Shown here: positions 1-7,951 of the stretch, piece after piece
Numbering within the stretch: the first letter of the stretch is position 1
Layout: every line of letters starts with the position of its first letter
Origin: Dehalococcoidia bacterium
GTDB taxonomy: Bacteria; Chloroflexota; Dehalococcoidia; UBA2979
NCBI GenBank assembly: GCA_004297315.1
Contig: SCTU01000217.1
Span: 1 to 16,762 of the forward strand
Reading direction: 5' to 3'
Length of the DNA: 16,762 nt
The notes under the pieces: model-generated
What the model was told of the DNA's origin: nothing
Seen by the model: the letters and a program-made list of their open reading frames with translations, nothing else
Databases searched by the model: none
Made by a program: the position numbers and the translations under genes

Positions 1-1335
<1,335 letters not shown>

Positions 1336-1487
1336 TCTATCAAGCACAACGTGCAATTTTGTGCGAACTCTTCGACGCGCAGCCCGCAAGGTGCGCTCTC
1401 TCGCCGTATTCTGTGTGAAGGTGCTGCACGGTCCGCCGTGGCCCCTCGAGGTGATCGAGGCGGCGCCGGCCCGGCCTTCAGCCGCGT
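1336..1487 (+). other. 23S to tRNA-fMet transcribed spacer
   Basis: These are 152 bases between the 23S end and the tRNA. There is no credible reading frame and no clear promoter, so the tRNA is most simply read through from the rRNA operon. The spacer contains small inverted segments, such as CACAACGTGC/GTGCG near 1346-1375 and CCTCGAGGTGATCGAGG near 1444-1460, that could be processing structures. This role is inferred. Confidence 0.55.
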
Positions 1488-1562
1488 CGCGGGATGGAGC
1501 AGCGGCAGCTCGTCGGGCTCATAACCCGAAGGTCGGGGGTTCGAATCCCTCTCCCGCTACCA
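1488..1562 (+). tRNA. Initiator tRNA-fMet (CAT anticodon)
   Basis: A complete 75-base cloverleaf with an encoded 3' CCA. It has a 7-base acceptor arm (CGCGGGA/TCCCGCT), a D-stem GAGC/GCTC, an anticodon arm TCGGG-CTCATAA-CCCGA with anticodon CAT, a T-arm GGGGG-TTCGAAT-CCCTC, a discriminator A and CCA. Two initiator hallmarks are visible: an unpaired first position (C1 opposite U72) and three consecutive G-C pairs at the base of the anticodon stem. These identify it as the initiator rather than elongator tRNA-Met or tRNA-Ile2. It sits 152 bases after 23S on the same strand and just before a hairpin terminator, so it is probably the last gene of the rRNA transcript. The 1-72 mismatch is C-U rather than the C-A of E. 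coli. Confidence 0.96.
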
Positions 1563-1571
1563 GACGATCGG

Positions 1572-1606
1572 ACAGGCGGAGCCATTTGGCTCCGCCTGTT
1601 TCGTTT
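1572..1606 (+). terminator. Rho-independent terminator of the 23S/tRNA-fMet unit
   Basis: A perfect 12-bp stem (ACAGGCGGAGCC at 1572-1583 and GGCTCCGCCTGT at 1588-1599) with a 4-base loop is followed by the T-rich run TTTCGTTT. It starts 10 bases after the tRNA CCA. The T-run exists only in the plus direction, so it serves the rRNA transcript and not the opposing acetyltransferase gene. It shows that rRNA transcription should stop before the 5S gene. Confidence 0.9.
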
Positions 1607-1637
1607 CCAAGGCTTCGTTTCCACGGCACGCTGGCGG

Positions 1638-2195
1638 TCATGCTCGCATCCGCCGGCGGTACACGTGACGGCGTGTCCCGAGGCGCCCGACCTCACGGAA
1701 CCGTTCACGCTCGAAGGCGGACACGAGCCCCATGAAGCGGTAGGACGGCGAGGTCGGGTCCACCGGGTATGCCTCCACCGTCCGTGCGCCTTTCGCCTTC
1801 GCGTGCGCGACCGCGGCCTTGATCAGTCGGCTCATGATCCCCAGGCCGCGGTACCGCCGAGGCACGAAGAAGCAAGTGATCGACCACAACGTATTCGGAT
1901 CGGCGTCGTCCTCCTTGATCGTCCCGAGGCGAGAGAACGTCGACTTCGGTGCGACCGAGCACCAGGCGACCGGGCGGCCGTCGAGGTATCCGAGAATGCC
2001 GACAGGTTCGGCACGCGCGATCTGACCCTGGATCAGTGCCTTCTTCAGCGCGGGCGTGGGGCGTTCCTTCGGGACGCCTCGGAAGACGGAGCACCAACAG
2101 TGCTTCGGCCCGCCGCGGGCCTGGAATAGCCGGGCGAAATCGGGCCAGCGGTCGGGGGTCACCTCATGGAATTCGAGACGGGTGGGGAATCGCAC
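1638..2195 (-). CDS. GNAT-family N-acetyltransferase
   Basis: A predicted 185-residue GCN5-related acetyltransferase that would move an acetyl group from acetyl-CoA to an amine; the substrate is unknown. The family signature is the acetyl-CoA pyrophosphate-binding loop RRYRGLG at roughly residues 112-118, preceded by the beta-4 strand SITCFFV and followed by an amphipathic helix (SRLIKAAVAHAKAKGA). An N-terminal HCWCSVF segment (about residues 32-38) resembles the Cys-Trp-Cys motif found in a subset of uncharacterised GNATs. The start is GTG at 2195, with a GAGG Shine-Dalgarno-like sequence 8 bases upstream (2204-2207). The length is normal for a single GNAT domain. The gene lies antisense between the tRNA-fMet terminator and the 5S promoter, an unusual location. 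The family call is firm; the specific function is not assignable. Confidence 0.88.
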   Translation of the reverse strand: MRFPTRLEFHEVTPDRWPDFARLFQARGGPKHCWCSVFRGVPKERPTPALKKALIQGQIARAEPVGILGYLDGRPVAWCSVAPKSTFSRLGTIKEDDADPNTLWSITCFFVPRRYRGLGIMSRLIKAAVAHAKAKGARTVEAYPVDPTSPSYRFMGLVSAFERERFREVGRLGTRRHVYRRRMRA

Positions 2196-2215
2196 TCAGC
2201 ATGCCTCGTTGGGGC

Positions 2216-2245
2216 TTGTCACTACCGCGGACGATGCGCGATACT
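2216..2245 (+). promoter_or_regulatory. Predicted sigma70-type promoter for 5S rRNA
   Basis: A -35 element TTGTCA (2216-2221; 5 of 6 match to TTGACA) is separated by 18 bases from a -10 element GATACT (2240-2245; 4 of 6 match to TATAAT). Predicted initiation falls at about 2251-2253, on the mature 5S 5' end, so the primary transcript would have almost no leader. This supports independent transcription of 5S after the upstream terminator at 1572-1606. It has not been shown experimentally. Confidence 0.6.
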
Positions 2246-2250
2246 AAGCG

Positions 2251-2369
2251 TCCTGGTGGTTAGAGCGTGGTGGCCCCACCCGTTCCCATTCCGAACACGG
2301 AAGTGAAACGCCACAGCGCTGACGATACTCCCCGTGCGAACGGGCGTGGAAAATAGGCCACCGCCAGGA
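2251..2369 (+). rRNA. rrf: 5S ribosomal RNA
   Basis: A complete 5S rRNA of about 119 bases. The terminal helix I is formed by TCCTGG at the 5' end and CCAGGA at the 3' end, and flanking CG/CG could extend it to 2249-2371. The conserved internal block CCCATTCCGAACACGGAAG (loops B and C, helix III) is present, as is the helix IV/V region CCCGTGCGAACGGG. It is separated from the 23S/tRNA unit by a terminator and an antisense acetyltransferase gene. It is followed within 5 bases by its own hairpin terminator, giving a monocistronic unit. Confidence 0.97.
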
Positions 2370-2373
2370 CGAT

Positions 2374-2412
2374 GCGAGCCATCCCGCTAAACGGGATGGC
2401 TCGCTGCTTCTC
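2374..2412 (+). terminator. Hairpin terminator after 5S rRNA
   Basis: A perfect 13-bp stem (GCGAGCCATCCCG at 2374-2386 and CGGGATGGCTCGC at 2392-2404) encloses a 5-base loop CTAAA. The following tract TGCTTCTCC is only moderately T-rich. Placement directly after 5S supports intrinsic termination or 3'-end maturation of the 5S transcript. Confidence 0.85.
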
Positions 2413-2570
2413 CCCCCGTCCATGACGGACCGCCACCCGATCGCGGAGATGGCACGCCAGTTGTGGATGAAGGCCGGATCGTATCGGGCCGAGGGATGTA
2501 TCATCGTGACTTGCGCCTCGGCTTCGGCAGGGGCGTGGACCCATCTTCAATCCGGAGGCTAGTACCAACC

Positions 2571-4007
2571 TTGACCAACCAGACCACCACCGCACCCGCC
2601 GAAGAGTTTGATTCCATGGAGGCGCTCCTCGCCAGCGTGGAAGCTCAGGAACCGCGCCAACTGCGTCGCGGCGAGGTGGTCGAAGGCACCGTCATGGGCG
2701 TGGAGCGCGACGGCATCCTCGTCGACATTGGCTTCAAGTCTGAGGGCGTCGTCCCCGCGGGTGAGATGCACTCGCTCGGCGCCGACCCGCTGACGAAGGT
2801 GAAGCCCGGCGACAAGGTGCTCGTCTACGTCTCGAACCCCGAGACCTCCGAGGGCCAGGTCGGCTTGTCGATCGACCGCGCACGTGGTGAGCAGGGCTGG
2901 CGCACCTTGCAGGAGCGCTTCGAGAACGGCGACATCTTCGAAGCGGAGATCACCGGCTACAACAAGGGCGGCCTGCTCGCGAACGTCGAGGGCGTCAACG
3001 CCTTCATCCCGATGTCGCAGGTCGTGGGCGCGAAGCCGGGCACAGACGGCACGAACCCACTGTCGGCGCAGGTCGGGCGCGAGTTGCGCCTGAAAGTGAT
3101 CGAGATCAACCGGCGCCGCAACCGCGTCATCCTCTCCGAGCGCGCGGCGCTGCAGGAATGGCGCGCGGAGCAGAAGGACCGCCTCCTCGACGAGCTGCAC
3201 GAGGGGGAGATCCGGCTGGGCCGCATCACCTCGATCCGGAACTTCGGTGTATTCGTGGACCTCGGCGGTGCGGACGGCCTCGTCCACCTGTCCGAACTCT
3301 CGTGGGACCGCAACGCGCAGCCCGAGGATCTGTTCAAGGTGGGTGACGAGGTCAACGTCTTCGTCATGCGCATCGACCAGGACACAAAGAAGATCGCGCT
3401 CTCGATCCGCCGCGCAGCCCCCGAGCAGTGGGAGCAGTTGATCACGCGCTACCAGGTCGGTGACGTCGTCCCCGGCGTGATCACAAAGCTGGTCGCCTTC
3501 GGCGCATTCGCCCGGCTCCCCGGGCCGGTGGAAGGCCTCGTCCACGTCTCCGAACTGGTGGACCGCCGCATCGGCCACCCGGAGGAGGTTGTGGAAGAGG
3601 GCGACGTCGTGCCGCTGAAGATCGTCCGCATCGAGCACGACCGGCACCGCCTTGGCCTCTCGCTCCGCGAGGCGCGCACCGAGGCGATGATCCGCGGCTG
3701 GCAGTTCGACCAGGACGGCCGGGTCACGGAGATGCCGGAAGACGCCGCGAAGCTCTTCCCCGACGAGGCGATCTCCCTCGCGCCCCGCTTTGAGGCGCGC
3801 AAGGAGCGGGCGGCCGAGGAGTCGCGGAAGGCGGCTGCGGCCGCAACGGCGCGGCAGGAGTCGCGCGCGGACGACCAGCAGGCCCGCGCGGCCATGCGGG
3901 ACGACCAGCCGGTGCTCACGGCGATGCAGGCGGCGATGCAGCAGGCCCAGGCCGACCTCGCCCAGCAGCAGCCGGACGCTGCGGCGGAGACGCCCGCCGA
4001 CCAGTAG
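2571..4007 (+). CDS. rpsA: Four-domain 30S ribosomal protein S1 (RpsA-like)
   Basis: A 478-residue S1-type RNA-binding protein. In bacteria, S1 holds mRNA at the 30S platform and helps to start translation on structured or weakly Shine-Dalgarno messages. Four S1/OB-fold repeats are visible at about residues 32-102, 120-193, 212-282 and 294-368. Repeats 3 and 4 are the best conserved, with GVFVDLGGADGLVHLSELS and GAFARLPGPVEGLVHVSEL. Repeat 2 is more divergent. The C-terminal 110 residues are a low-complexity Ala/Gln/Arg/Glu tail. Four repeats, rather than the six of proteobacteria, match Gram-positive and Chloroflexota-like S1 proteins. I chose TTG at 2571 as the start because GGAGG lies at 2554-2558 and the protein then begins just before an acidic N-terminus. 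ATG at 2616 is a possible alternative, and frames opening at 2463 look too long. It is preceded by the 5S terminator and followed by a terminator hairpin. Confidence 0.9.
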   Translation: MTNQTTTAPAEEFDSMEALLASVEAQEPRQLRRGEVVEGTVMGVERDGILVDIGFKSEGVVPAGEMHSLGADPLTKVKPGDKVLVYVSNPETSEGQVGLSIDRARGEQGWRTLQERFENGDIFEAEITGYNKGGLLANVEGVNAFIPMSQVVGAKPGTDGTNPLSAQVGRELRLKVIEINRRRNRVILSERAALQEWRAEQKDRLLDELHEGEIRLGRITSIRNFGVFVDLGGADGLVHLSELSWDRNAQPEDLFKVGDEVNVFVMRIDQDTKKIALSIRRAAPEQWEQLITRYQVGDVVPGVITKLVAFGAFARLPGPVEGLVHVSELVDRRIGHPEEVVEEGDVVPLKIVRIEHDRHRLGLSLREARTEAMIRGWQFDQDGRVTEMPEDAAKLFPDEAISLAPRFEARKERAAEESRKAAAAATARQESRADDQQARAAMRDDQPVLTAMQAAMQQAQADLAQQQPDAAAETPADQ

Positions 4008-4032
4008 TCGGTCGGTCACAACGCAAATCCAG

Positions 4033-4072
4033 ACGGCGCGCCGGAGGCTGATCCTCCGCGCGCCGTCCTTGT
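4033..4072 (+). terminator. Terminator after rpsA
   Basis: A GC-rich hairpin 25 bases after the S1 stop codon. ACGGCGCGCCGGAGG (4033-4047) pairs with CCTCCGCGCGCCGT (4053-4066), with one bulged C and a 5-base loop. It is followed by CCTTGTCT, a weak T-tract. Function as an intrinsic terminator is likely but less certain than for the tRNA terminator. Confidence 0.7.
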
Positions 4073-4240
4073 CTCCGCATGCGATCGGGGCGTCCGAGAT
4101 ACGGGTACGCCTTTGAATGTCATGGGGATGTGGCGCCCGTCGTTTCTCAATGGATCACGAGACGAAGCCGGGCTACGTTCAATAGAGGGAAGTGGCTCCC
4201 GTGCTACTGTGGATACGGGGGAACGGACGGAGGCCGGGCC
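4073..4240 (+). promoter_or_regulatory. clpC upstream region, no confident promoter
   Basis: These are 168 bases between the rpsA terminator and the clpC start. No CIRCE element (inverted GAGTGCTAA) and no convincing -35/-10 pair was recognised. A TGTGGATAC sequence at 4208-4216 matches the DnaA-box consensus at 8 of 9 positions (reverse strand), which may be chance. GGAGG at 4229-4233 is the Shine-Dalgarno for clpC. The clpC frame stays open back to 4079, but that extension has no family resemblance. Confidence 0.4.
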
Positions 4241-6766
4241 ATGGCTGACCGATTCGACAAGTTCACGGAGCGGGCACGCCGCGTCCTGACGCTGGCGCAG
4301 GAAGAGGCCCAGCGCTTTAACCATAACTACATCGGTACCGAGCACCTGCTGCTTGGGCTGGTCCGCGAGGGCGACGGCGTGGCGGCCAAGGTCCTCGGCA
4401 ACCTCGGCGTGGAACTGAACAAGGTCCGCTCGGCGGTCGAATTCATCATCGGCCGGGGCGACCGCACGTCCTCCGCCGAGATCGGGCTTACCCCACGCGC
4501 GAAGAAGGTGATCGAACTGGCCGTCGACGAGGCGCGCCGGCTGTCGCACTCCTATATCGGGACAGAGCACCTCCTGCTCGGCCTGGTCCGCGAGGGCGAG
4601 GGCATCGCCGCGGGCGTGCTCGAGAGCCTCGGCGTGAACCTGGAGCGGGTGCGCGGCGAGACCACGCGCATCCTGCAGCAGCAGCCCCAGCAGGGCCAGC
4701 CGGCATCCGGCGGCGGCCAGCAGTCCGGCCAGGCCGCAGCGGCGGCCGGCGGGCGCTCCGTGCGCACGCCCACGCTGGACCAGTTGGGCGTCGACCTGAC
4801 TGCGATGGCGCGCAGCGGGCAGCTCGACCCGATCATCGGGCGCGACCACGAGATCGAGCGGGTCGTGCAGATCCTCTCGCGCCGCACGAAGAACAACCCG
4901 GTCCTGATCGGTGAACCGGGCGTGGGCAAGACCGCAATCGCGGAGGGCCTCGCGCACCGGATCGTCTCCGGCGATGTGCCGGACACACTGCTCGGCAAGC
5001 GGATGCTCACGCTGGACATCGGCCTGCTCGTGGCGGGCACGAAGTACCGCGGTGAGTTCGAGGAGCGGCTGAAGAAGGTCATCGAGGAGATCAAGACCTC
5101 AGGGAACTGCATGCTCTTCATCGACGAGTTGCACATGCTCGTCGGCGCCGGTGCAGCGGAGGGCGCGGTGGACGCCGCGAACATTCTGAAACCGGCGCTC
5201 GCGCGTGGTGAGATCCAGGCTGTCGGCGCGACGACGCTCGACGAGTACCGCAAGCACATCGAGCGGGACGCGGCGCTGGAGCGGCGCTTCCAGCCGGTGC
5301 GTGTGGACGAGCCGAGCGTTGCCGACACCATCTCGATCCTGCGGGGTGTCCGCTCAGCCTACGAGGAGCACCACAAGCTGAAAATCTCGGACGACGCGCT
5401 GAAGGCGGCGGCGGAACTCTCCGCGCGCTACGTCTCCGACCGCTTCCTCCCGGACAAGGCGATCGACCTCATGGACGAGGCCTCGGCCCGCGTCCGCATC
5501 CGTCGCCACGCGATGCCGCCTTCCGTGAAGGAAGTGCAGAGCGGCCTGGAGGCGTTGCGGCGCGAGAAGGACCAGGCGATCGCGAACCAGCAGTACGAGT
5601 TCGCCGCCGAACTCCGCGAGCGCGAAGTGCGACTGCAGACCCGCCTCGAGGAGCTCGAGGTGGAGATGCAGGAGCAGCGCGGCACGGACCAGGCGGTGGT
5701 GACCGAGGACGACATCCGCGACGTCATCTCACAGTGGACCGGCGTCCCGCTGTCGCGCATCGCGGCAGAGGAGAGCCAGCGCCTGTTGGAGATGGAATCG
5801 TTCCTGCGCGAGCGGGTGGTCGGCCAGGCCGAGCCGATCACGGCGGTCTCGCGGGCGGTGCGCCGCGCGAGCGCCGGGTTGAAAGACCCGAAGCGTCCGA
5901 TTGGCGTCTTCATGTTCCTCGGCCCGACCGGTGTGGGTAAGACCTACCTGGCGGAGATGCTGGGCGAGTTCATGTTCGGCTCGCGCGACAACATCGTGCG
6001 GATCGACATGTCGGAGTTCATGGAGAAGCACACCGTCTCACGCCTCGTCGGTTCGCCTCCGGGCTACGTCGGATACGACGACGGTGGCCAGTTGACGGAC
6101 CTCGTGCGACGGCGGTCGTACTGCCTCATCCTGCTCGACGAGATCGAGAAGGCGCACCCGGACGTCTTCAACATGCTGCTGCAGATCTTCGACGACGGAC
6201 ACCTGTCCGACGCGAAGGGCCGCAAGGTCGACTTCCGGAACACGATCATCATCATGACCTCCAACGTGGGGTCTGACCTGATCCGGAAGGACAGCCGCGT
6301 CGGCTTCAACACCGCGCACGACGAGAGCAAGGACGCGGAAGAGCAGTACAAGCGGATGAAGGCCCGTGTCGAGGAAGAGATGAAGCGGGTCTTCCGGCCC
6401 GAGTTCCTCAACCGCATCGACCAGTCCGTCGTCTTCCGCGCGTTGGGCGCGGCGGAGATCCGTCAGATCGTGAGCCTGGAGCTCGACGACCTGCGGAACA
6501 ACCTGAAGACGAAGGAGATGAAGCTCGAGGTCACGGACGCGCTGCTCGACCACCTGGGCGAGGCCGGGTTCGACCCGGTGTTCGGCGCCCGGCCGTTGCG
6601 CCGCGTGATCCAGAACCTGATCGAGGACAAGCTGTCGGACGCGATGCTGGGCGGCACCTACGAGCCCGGCGACACCGTGAAGGTGGACATCGTCGACGGC
6701 GAGGTGATCTTCACCCGCGTCCTCGACGCTGCGGCCCTCGAAGAGCCGGCGTTGACCACGCCGTAG
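4241..6766 (+). CDS. clpC: ClpC-type AAA+ unfoldase subunit of Clp protease
   Basis: An 841-residue Hsp100/Clp ATPase that would unfold substrates and thread them into ClpP in the cytoplasm. Two N-terminal Clp repeats (residues 1 to about 145) share the sequence YIGTEHLLLGLVREG. A Gln/Gly/Ala-rich linker follows, then AAA+ module D1 with Walker A GEPGVGKT (224-231) and Walker B LFIDE (292-296). The middle region carries a UVR-like motif (about 435-470, with QYEFAAELRERE), which separates ClpC from ClpA and ClpB. Module D2 has Walker A GPTGVGKT (561-568) and Walker B LLDE (631-634). An LGF-like ClpP-docking loop would lie in D2; I see VGF in the RKDSRVGFNTA segment, as is common in ClpC. The ATG start has GGAGG 7 bases upstream. 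The length is typical. No ctsR, mcsA or mcsB is adjacent. It ends in a convergent arrangement with rodA. Confidence 0.96.
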   Translation: MADRFDKFTERARRVLTLAQEEAQRFNHNYIGTEHLLLGLVREGDGVAAKVLGNLGVELNKVRSAVEFIIGRGDRTSSAEIGLTPRAKKVIELAVDEARRLSHSYIGTEHLLLGLVREGEGIAAGVLESLGVNLERVRGETTRILQQQPQQGQPASGGGQQSGQAAAAAGGRSVRTPTLDQLGVDLTAMARSGQLDPIIGRDHEIERVVQILSRRTKNNPVLIGEPGVGKTAIAEGLAHRIVSGDVPDTLLGKRMLTLDIGLLVAGTKYRGEFEERLKKVIEEIKTSGNCMLFIDELHMLVGAGAAEGAVDAANILKPALARGEIQAVGATTLDEYRKHIERDAALERRFQPVRVDEPSVADTISILRGVRSAYEEHHKLKISDDALKAAAELSARYVSDRFLPDKAIDLMDEASARVRIRRHAMPPSVKEVQSGLEALRREKDQAIANQQYEFAAELREREVRLQTRLEELEVEMQEQRGTDQAVVTEDDIRDVISQWTGVPLSRIAAEESQRLLEMESFLRERVVGQAEPITAVSRAVRRASAGLKDPKRPIGVFMFLGPTGVGKTYLAEMLGEFMFGSRDNIVRIDMSEFMEKHTVSRLVGSPPGYVGYDDGGQLTDLVRRRSYCLILLDEIEKAHPDVFNMLLQIFDDGHLSDAKGRKVDFRNTIIIMTSNVGSDLIRKDSRVGFNTAHDESKDAEEQYKRMKARVEEEMKRVFRPEFLNRIDQSVVFRALGAAEIRQIVSLELDDLRNNLKTKEMKLEVTDALLDHLGEAGFDPVFGARPLRRVIQNLIEDKLSDAMLGGTYEPGDTVKVDIVDGEVIFTRVLDAAALEEPALTTP

Positions 6767-6787
6767 CGTCTGTCCCGTGATCGATCG

Positions 6788-6815
6788 CGAAGGCCGCCCG
6801 CGAGGGCGGCCTTCG
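6788..6815. terminator. Bidirectional hairpin between convergent clpC and rodA
   Basis: A perfect 12-bp stem CGAAGGCCGCCC (6788-6799) and GGGCGGCCTTCG (6804-6815) with a GCGA loop. It lies 21 bases after the clpC stop and 17 bases beyond the rodA stop, so it can stop transcription from both sides. Long T-tracts are lacking on either side; only CTTCGTCGT follows in the plus direction. Confidence 0.75.
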
Positions 6816-6832
6816 TCGTGGAACGTCGGTGG

Positions 6833-7951
6833 TCAGCGGTCGCCGCGCCAGAGCGTGCGGTTCAGCGTGGGGCGATGCGCGGCGATGGACTCGATGATCC
6901 CCAAGGCGGCGAACACCGTCACCAGCGCCGACCCGCCCTGCGAGATAAACGGCAGGGGGATGCCGGTCGCCGGGAACAGCCGCAGGTTGACCGCGACATG
7001 GAGTGCCGCCTGGCCGGCGATCGTGGCGGTCAGTCCCGCCGCGAGCAGGCGCCCGAAGGGGTCCTGAGCTGCGCTCGCCACGCTGATGCCCCGCCATGTC
7101 ACGACGGCGAAGAGCCCGAGGACGGCGAGCGAGCCGGCGAGGCCGGCCTGCTCCGCGAACTGGGCGAAGGCGAAGTCCGCCGTCCGCGGGGCAAGGCCGT
7201 CCAGCGCGCTCGGGCCGCCGAAGCCGCGGCCGGTGAGGCCGCCGCCGCCGAGCGCCACCTCCACCTGCCGGCTCGTGAAGCCTGACCCGAGCGGGTCCCG
7301 CGCCGGGTCCACGAAGACGGCGATCCGTTCGCGCTGGTAGTCGGGGACGGCGGTGAACAGCACCGGCAATACCGCGAGGACGAGCAACGCCATCCCGCCG
7401 AGGATGCGCCAGGAGATCCCCCAGACGGCGACCAGCACGACCCAGATCGCCCCCAGCGCGAGCGTGCTTCCGAGGTCCGGCTCGGCGAGCACGAGTGCAG
7501 CAGGCGGTGCGGCCAGCGCGACCGTCACAGCGATCGCGCGCCTGGAGGGATCGCGGCGGGCGGCGAACACCGCGATTGCCGCGACCGTGGCGAGTTTCGC
7601 GAACTCTGAGGGCTGGACGGTCACCGCGCCAATGTCGATCCAGCGGCGTGCTCCGTGTGCGTCGGCCCCGAGCACGAGCACGAGGACGAGGGCGCACGCC
7701 GAAGCGAGGTACGCCCAGAGCGCCCCGCGCTGGAGCAGCCGGTAATCCATCTGGCGCAGGCCCAGGGACGCCAGCAGCCCGACGCCGAAGTAGATCGCCT
7801 GGCGCAGCGTCGCGCCGCTCAATCCACTCGAGTTCGTATCGGTCGTGGCACCCTGGATCATCAGCAGTCCGCAGGCGACGAGGGCCAGCCCGGCGCCGAT
7901 CAGTAGCGGGTCAGGCGCGACCGCGCGGACGGCCTGGCGCTTCAGCGTCAT
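6833..7951 (-). CDS. rodA: RodA, SEDS peptidoglycan glycosyltransferase
   Basis: A 372-residue polytopic membrane protein of the SEDS family. RodA polymerises lipid II into glycan strands of the lateral wall, in complex with a class B PBP. About ten hydrophobic segments are visible. Conserved family pieces include QPSEFAK, EPDLGSTL, the GLTGRGFGG loop and FISQGGSALV. Asp259, in TADFAFAQFAEQ, aligns with the catalytic Asp of E. coli and Thermus RodA (near residues 262 and 255 there). The start is ATG at 7951, which overlaps the stop of the preceding PBP2 gene in an ATGA junction and gives the usual RodA N-terminus. The frame is open upstream but only as the antiphase of PBP2. It is the last gene of the mre/rod cluster, ending at the shared hairpin with clpC. 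Whether it is RodA rather than FtsW is decided by the PBP2 and MreBCD neighbours. Confidence 0.95.
   Translation of the reverse strand: MTLKRQAVRAVAPDPLLIGAGLALVACGLLMIQGATTDTNSSGLSGATLRQAIYFGVGLLASLGLRQMDYRLLQRGALWAYLASACALVLVLVLGADAHGARRWIDIGAVTVQPSEFAKLATVAAIAVFAARRDPSRRAIAVTVALAAPPAALVLAEPDLGSTLALGAIWVVLVAVWGISWRILGGMALLVLAVLPVLFTAVPDYQRERIAVFVDPARDPLGSGFTSRQVEVALGGGGLTGRGFGGPSALDGLAPRTADFAFAQFAEQAGLAGSLAVLGLFAVVTWRGISVASAAQDPFGRLLAAGLTATIAGQAALHVAVNLRLFPATGIPLPFISQGGSALVTVFAALGIIESIAAHRPTLNRTLWRGDR

Noticed and set aside
1488..2250. Possible genomic island integrated at the tRNA-fMet 3' end
   Set aside because: There is no integrase, no direct repeat of the tRNA 3' end, and only one small acetyltransferase gene between the tRNA and 5S.
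2559..4019. Long minus-strand open frame of 486 codons opposite rpsA
   Set aside because: It is a GC-rich antiphase shadow. The plus-strand frame contains four clear S1 domains, while the minus frame has low-complexity Leu/Arg/Asp sequence and no recognisable family.
4079..4240. 54-codon N-terminal extension of clpC
   Set aside because: ClpC proteins begin directly with the MxxRFDKFTERAR-type N-domain, and GGAGG is correctly spaced before ATG 4241.
4140..4240. Possible promoter TTCAAT (4178-4183) with TACTGT (4205-4210) for clpC
   Set aside because: The spacer would be 21 bases and both hexamers match poorly, so it was not called.
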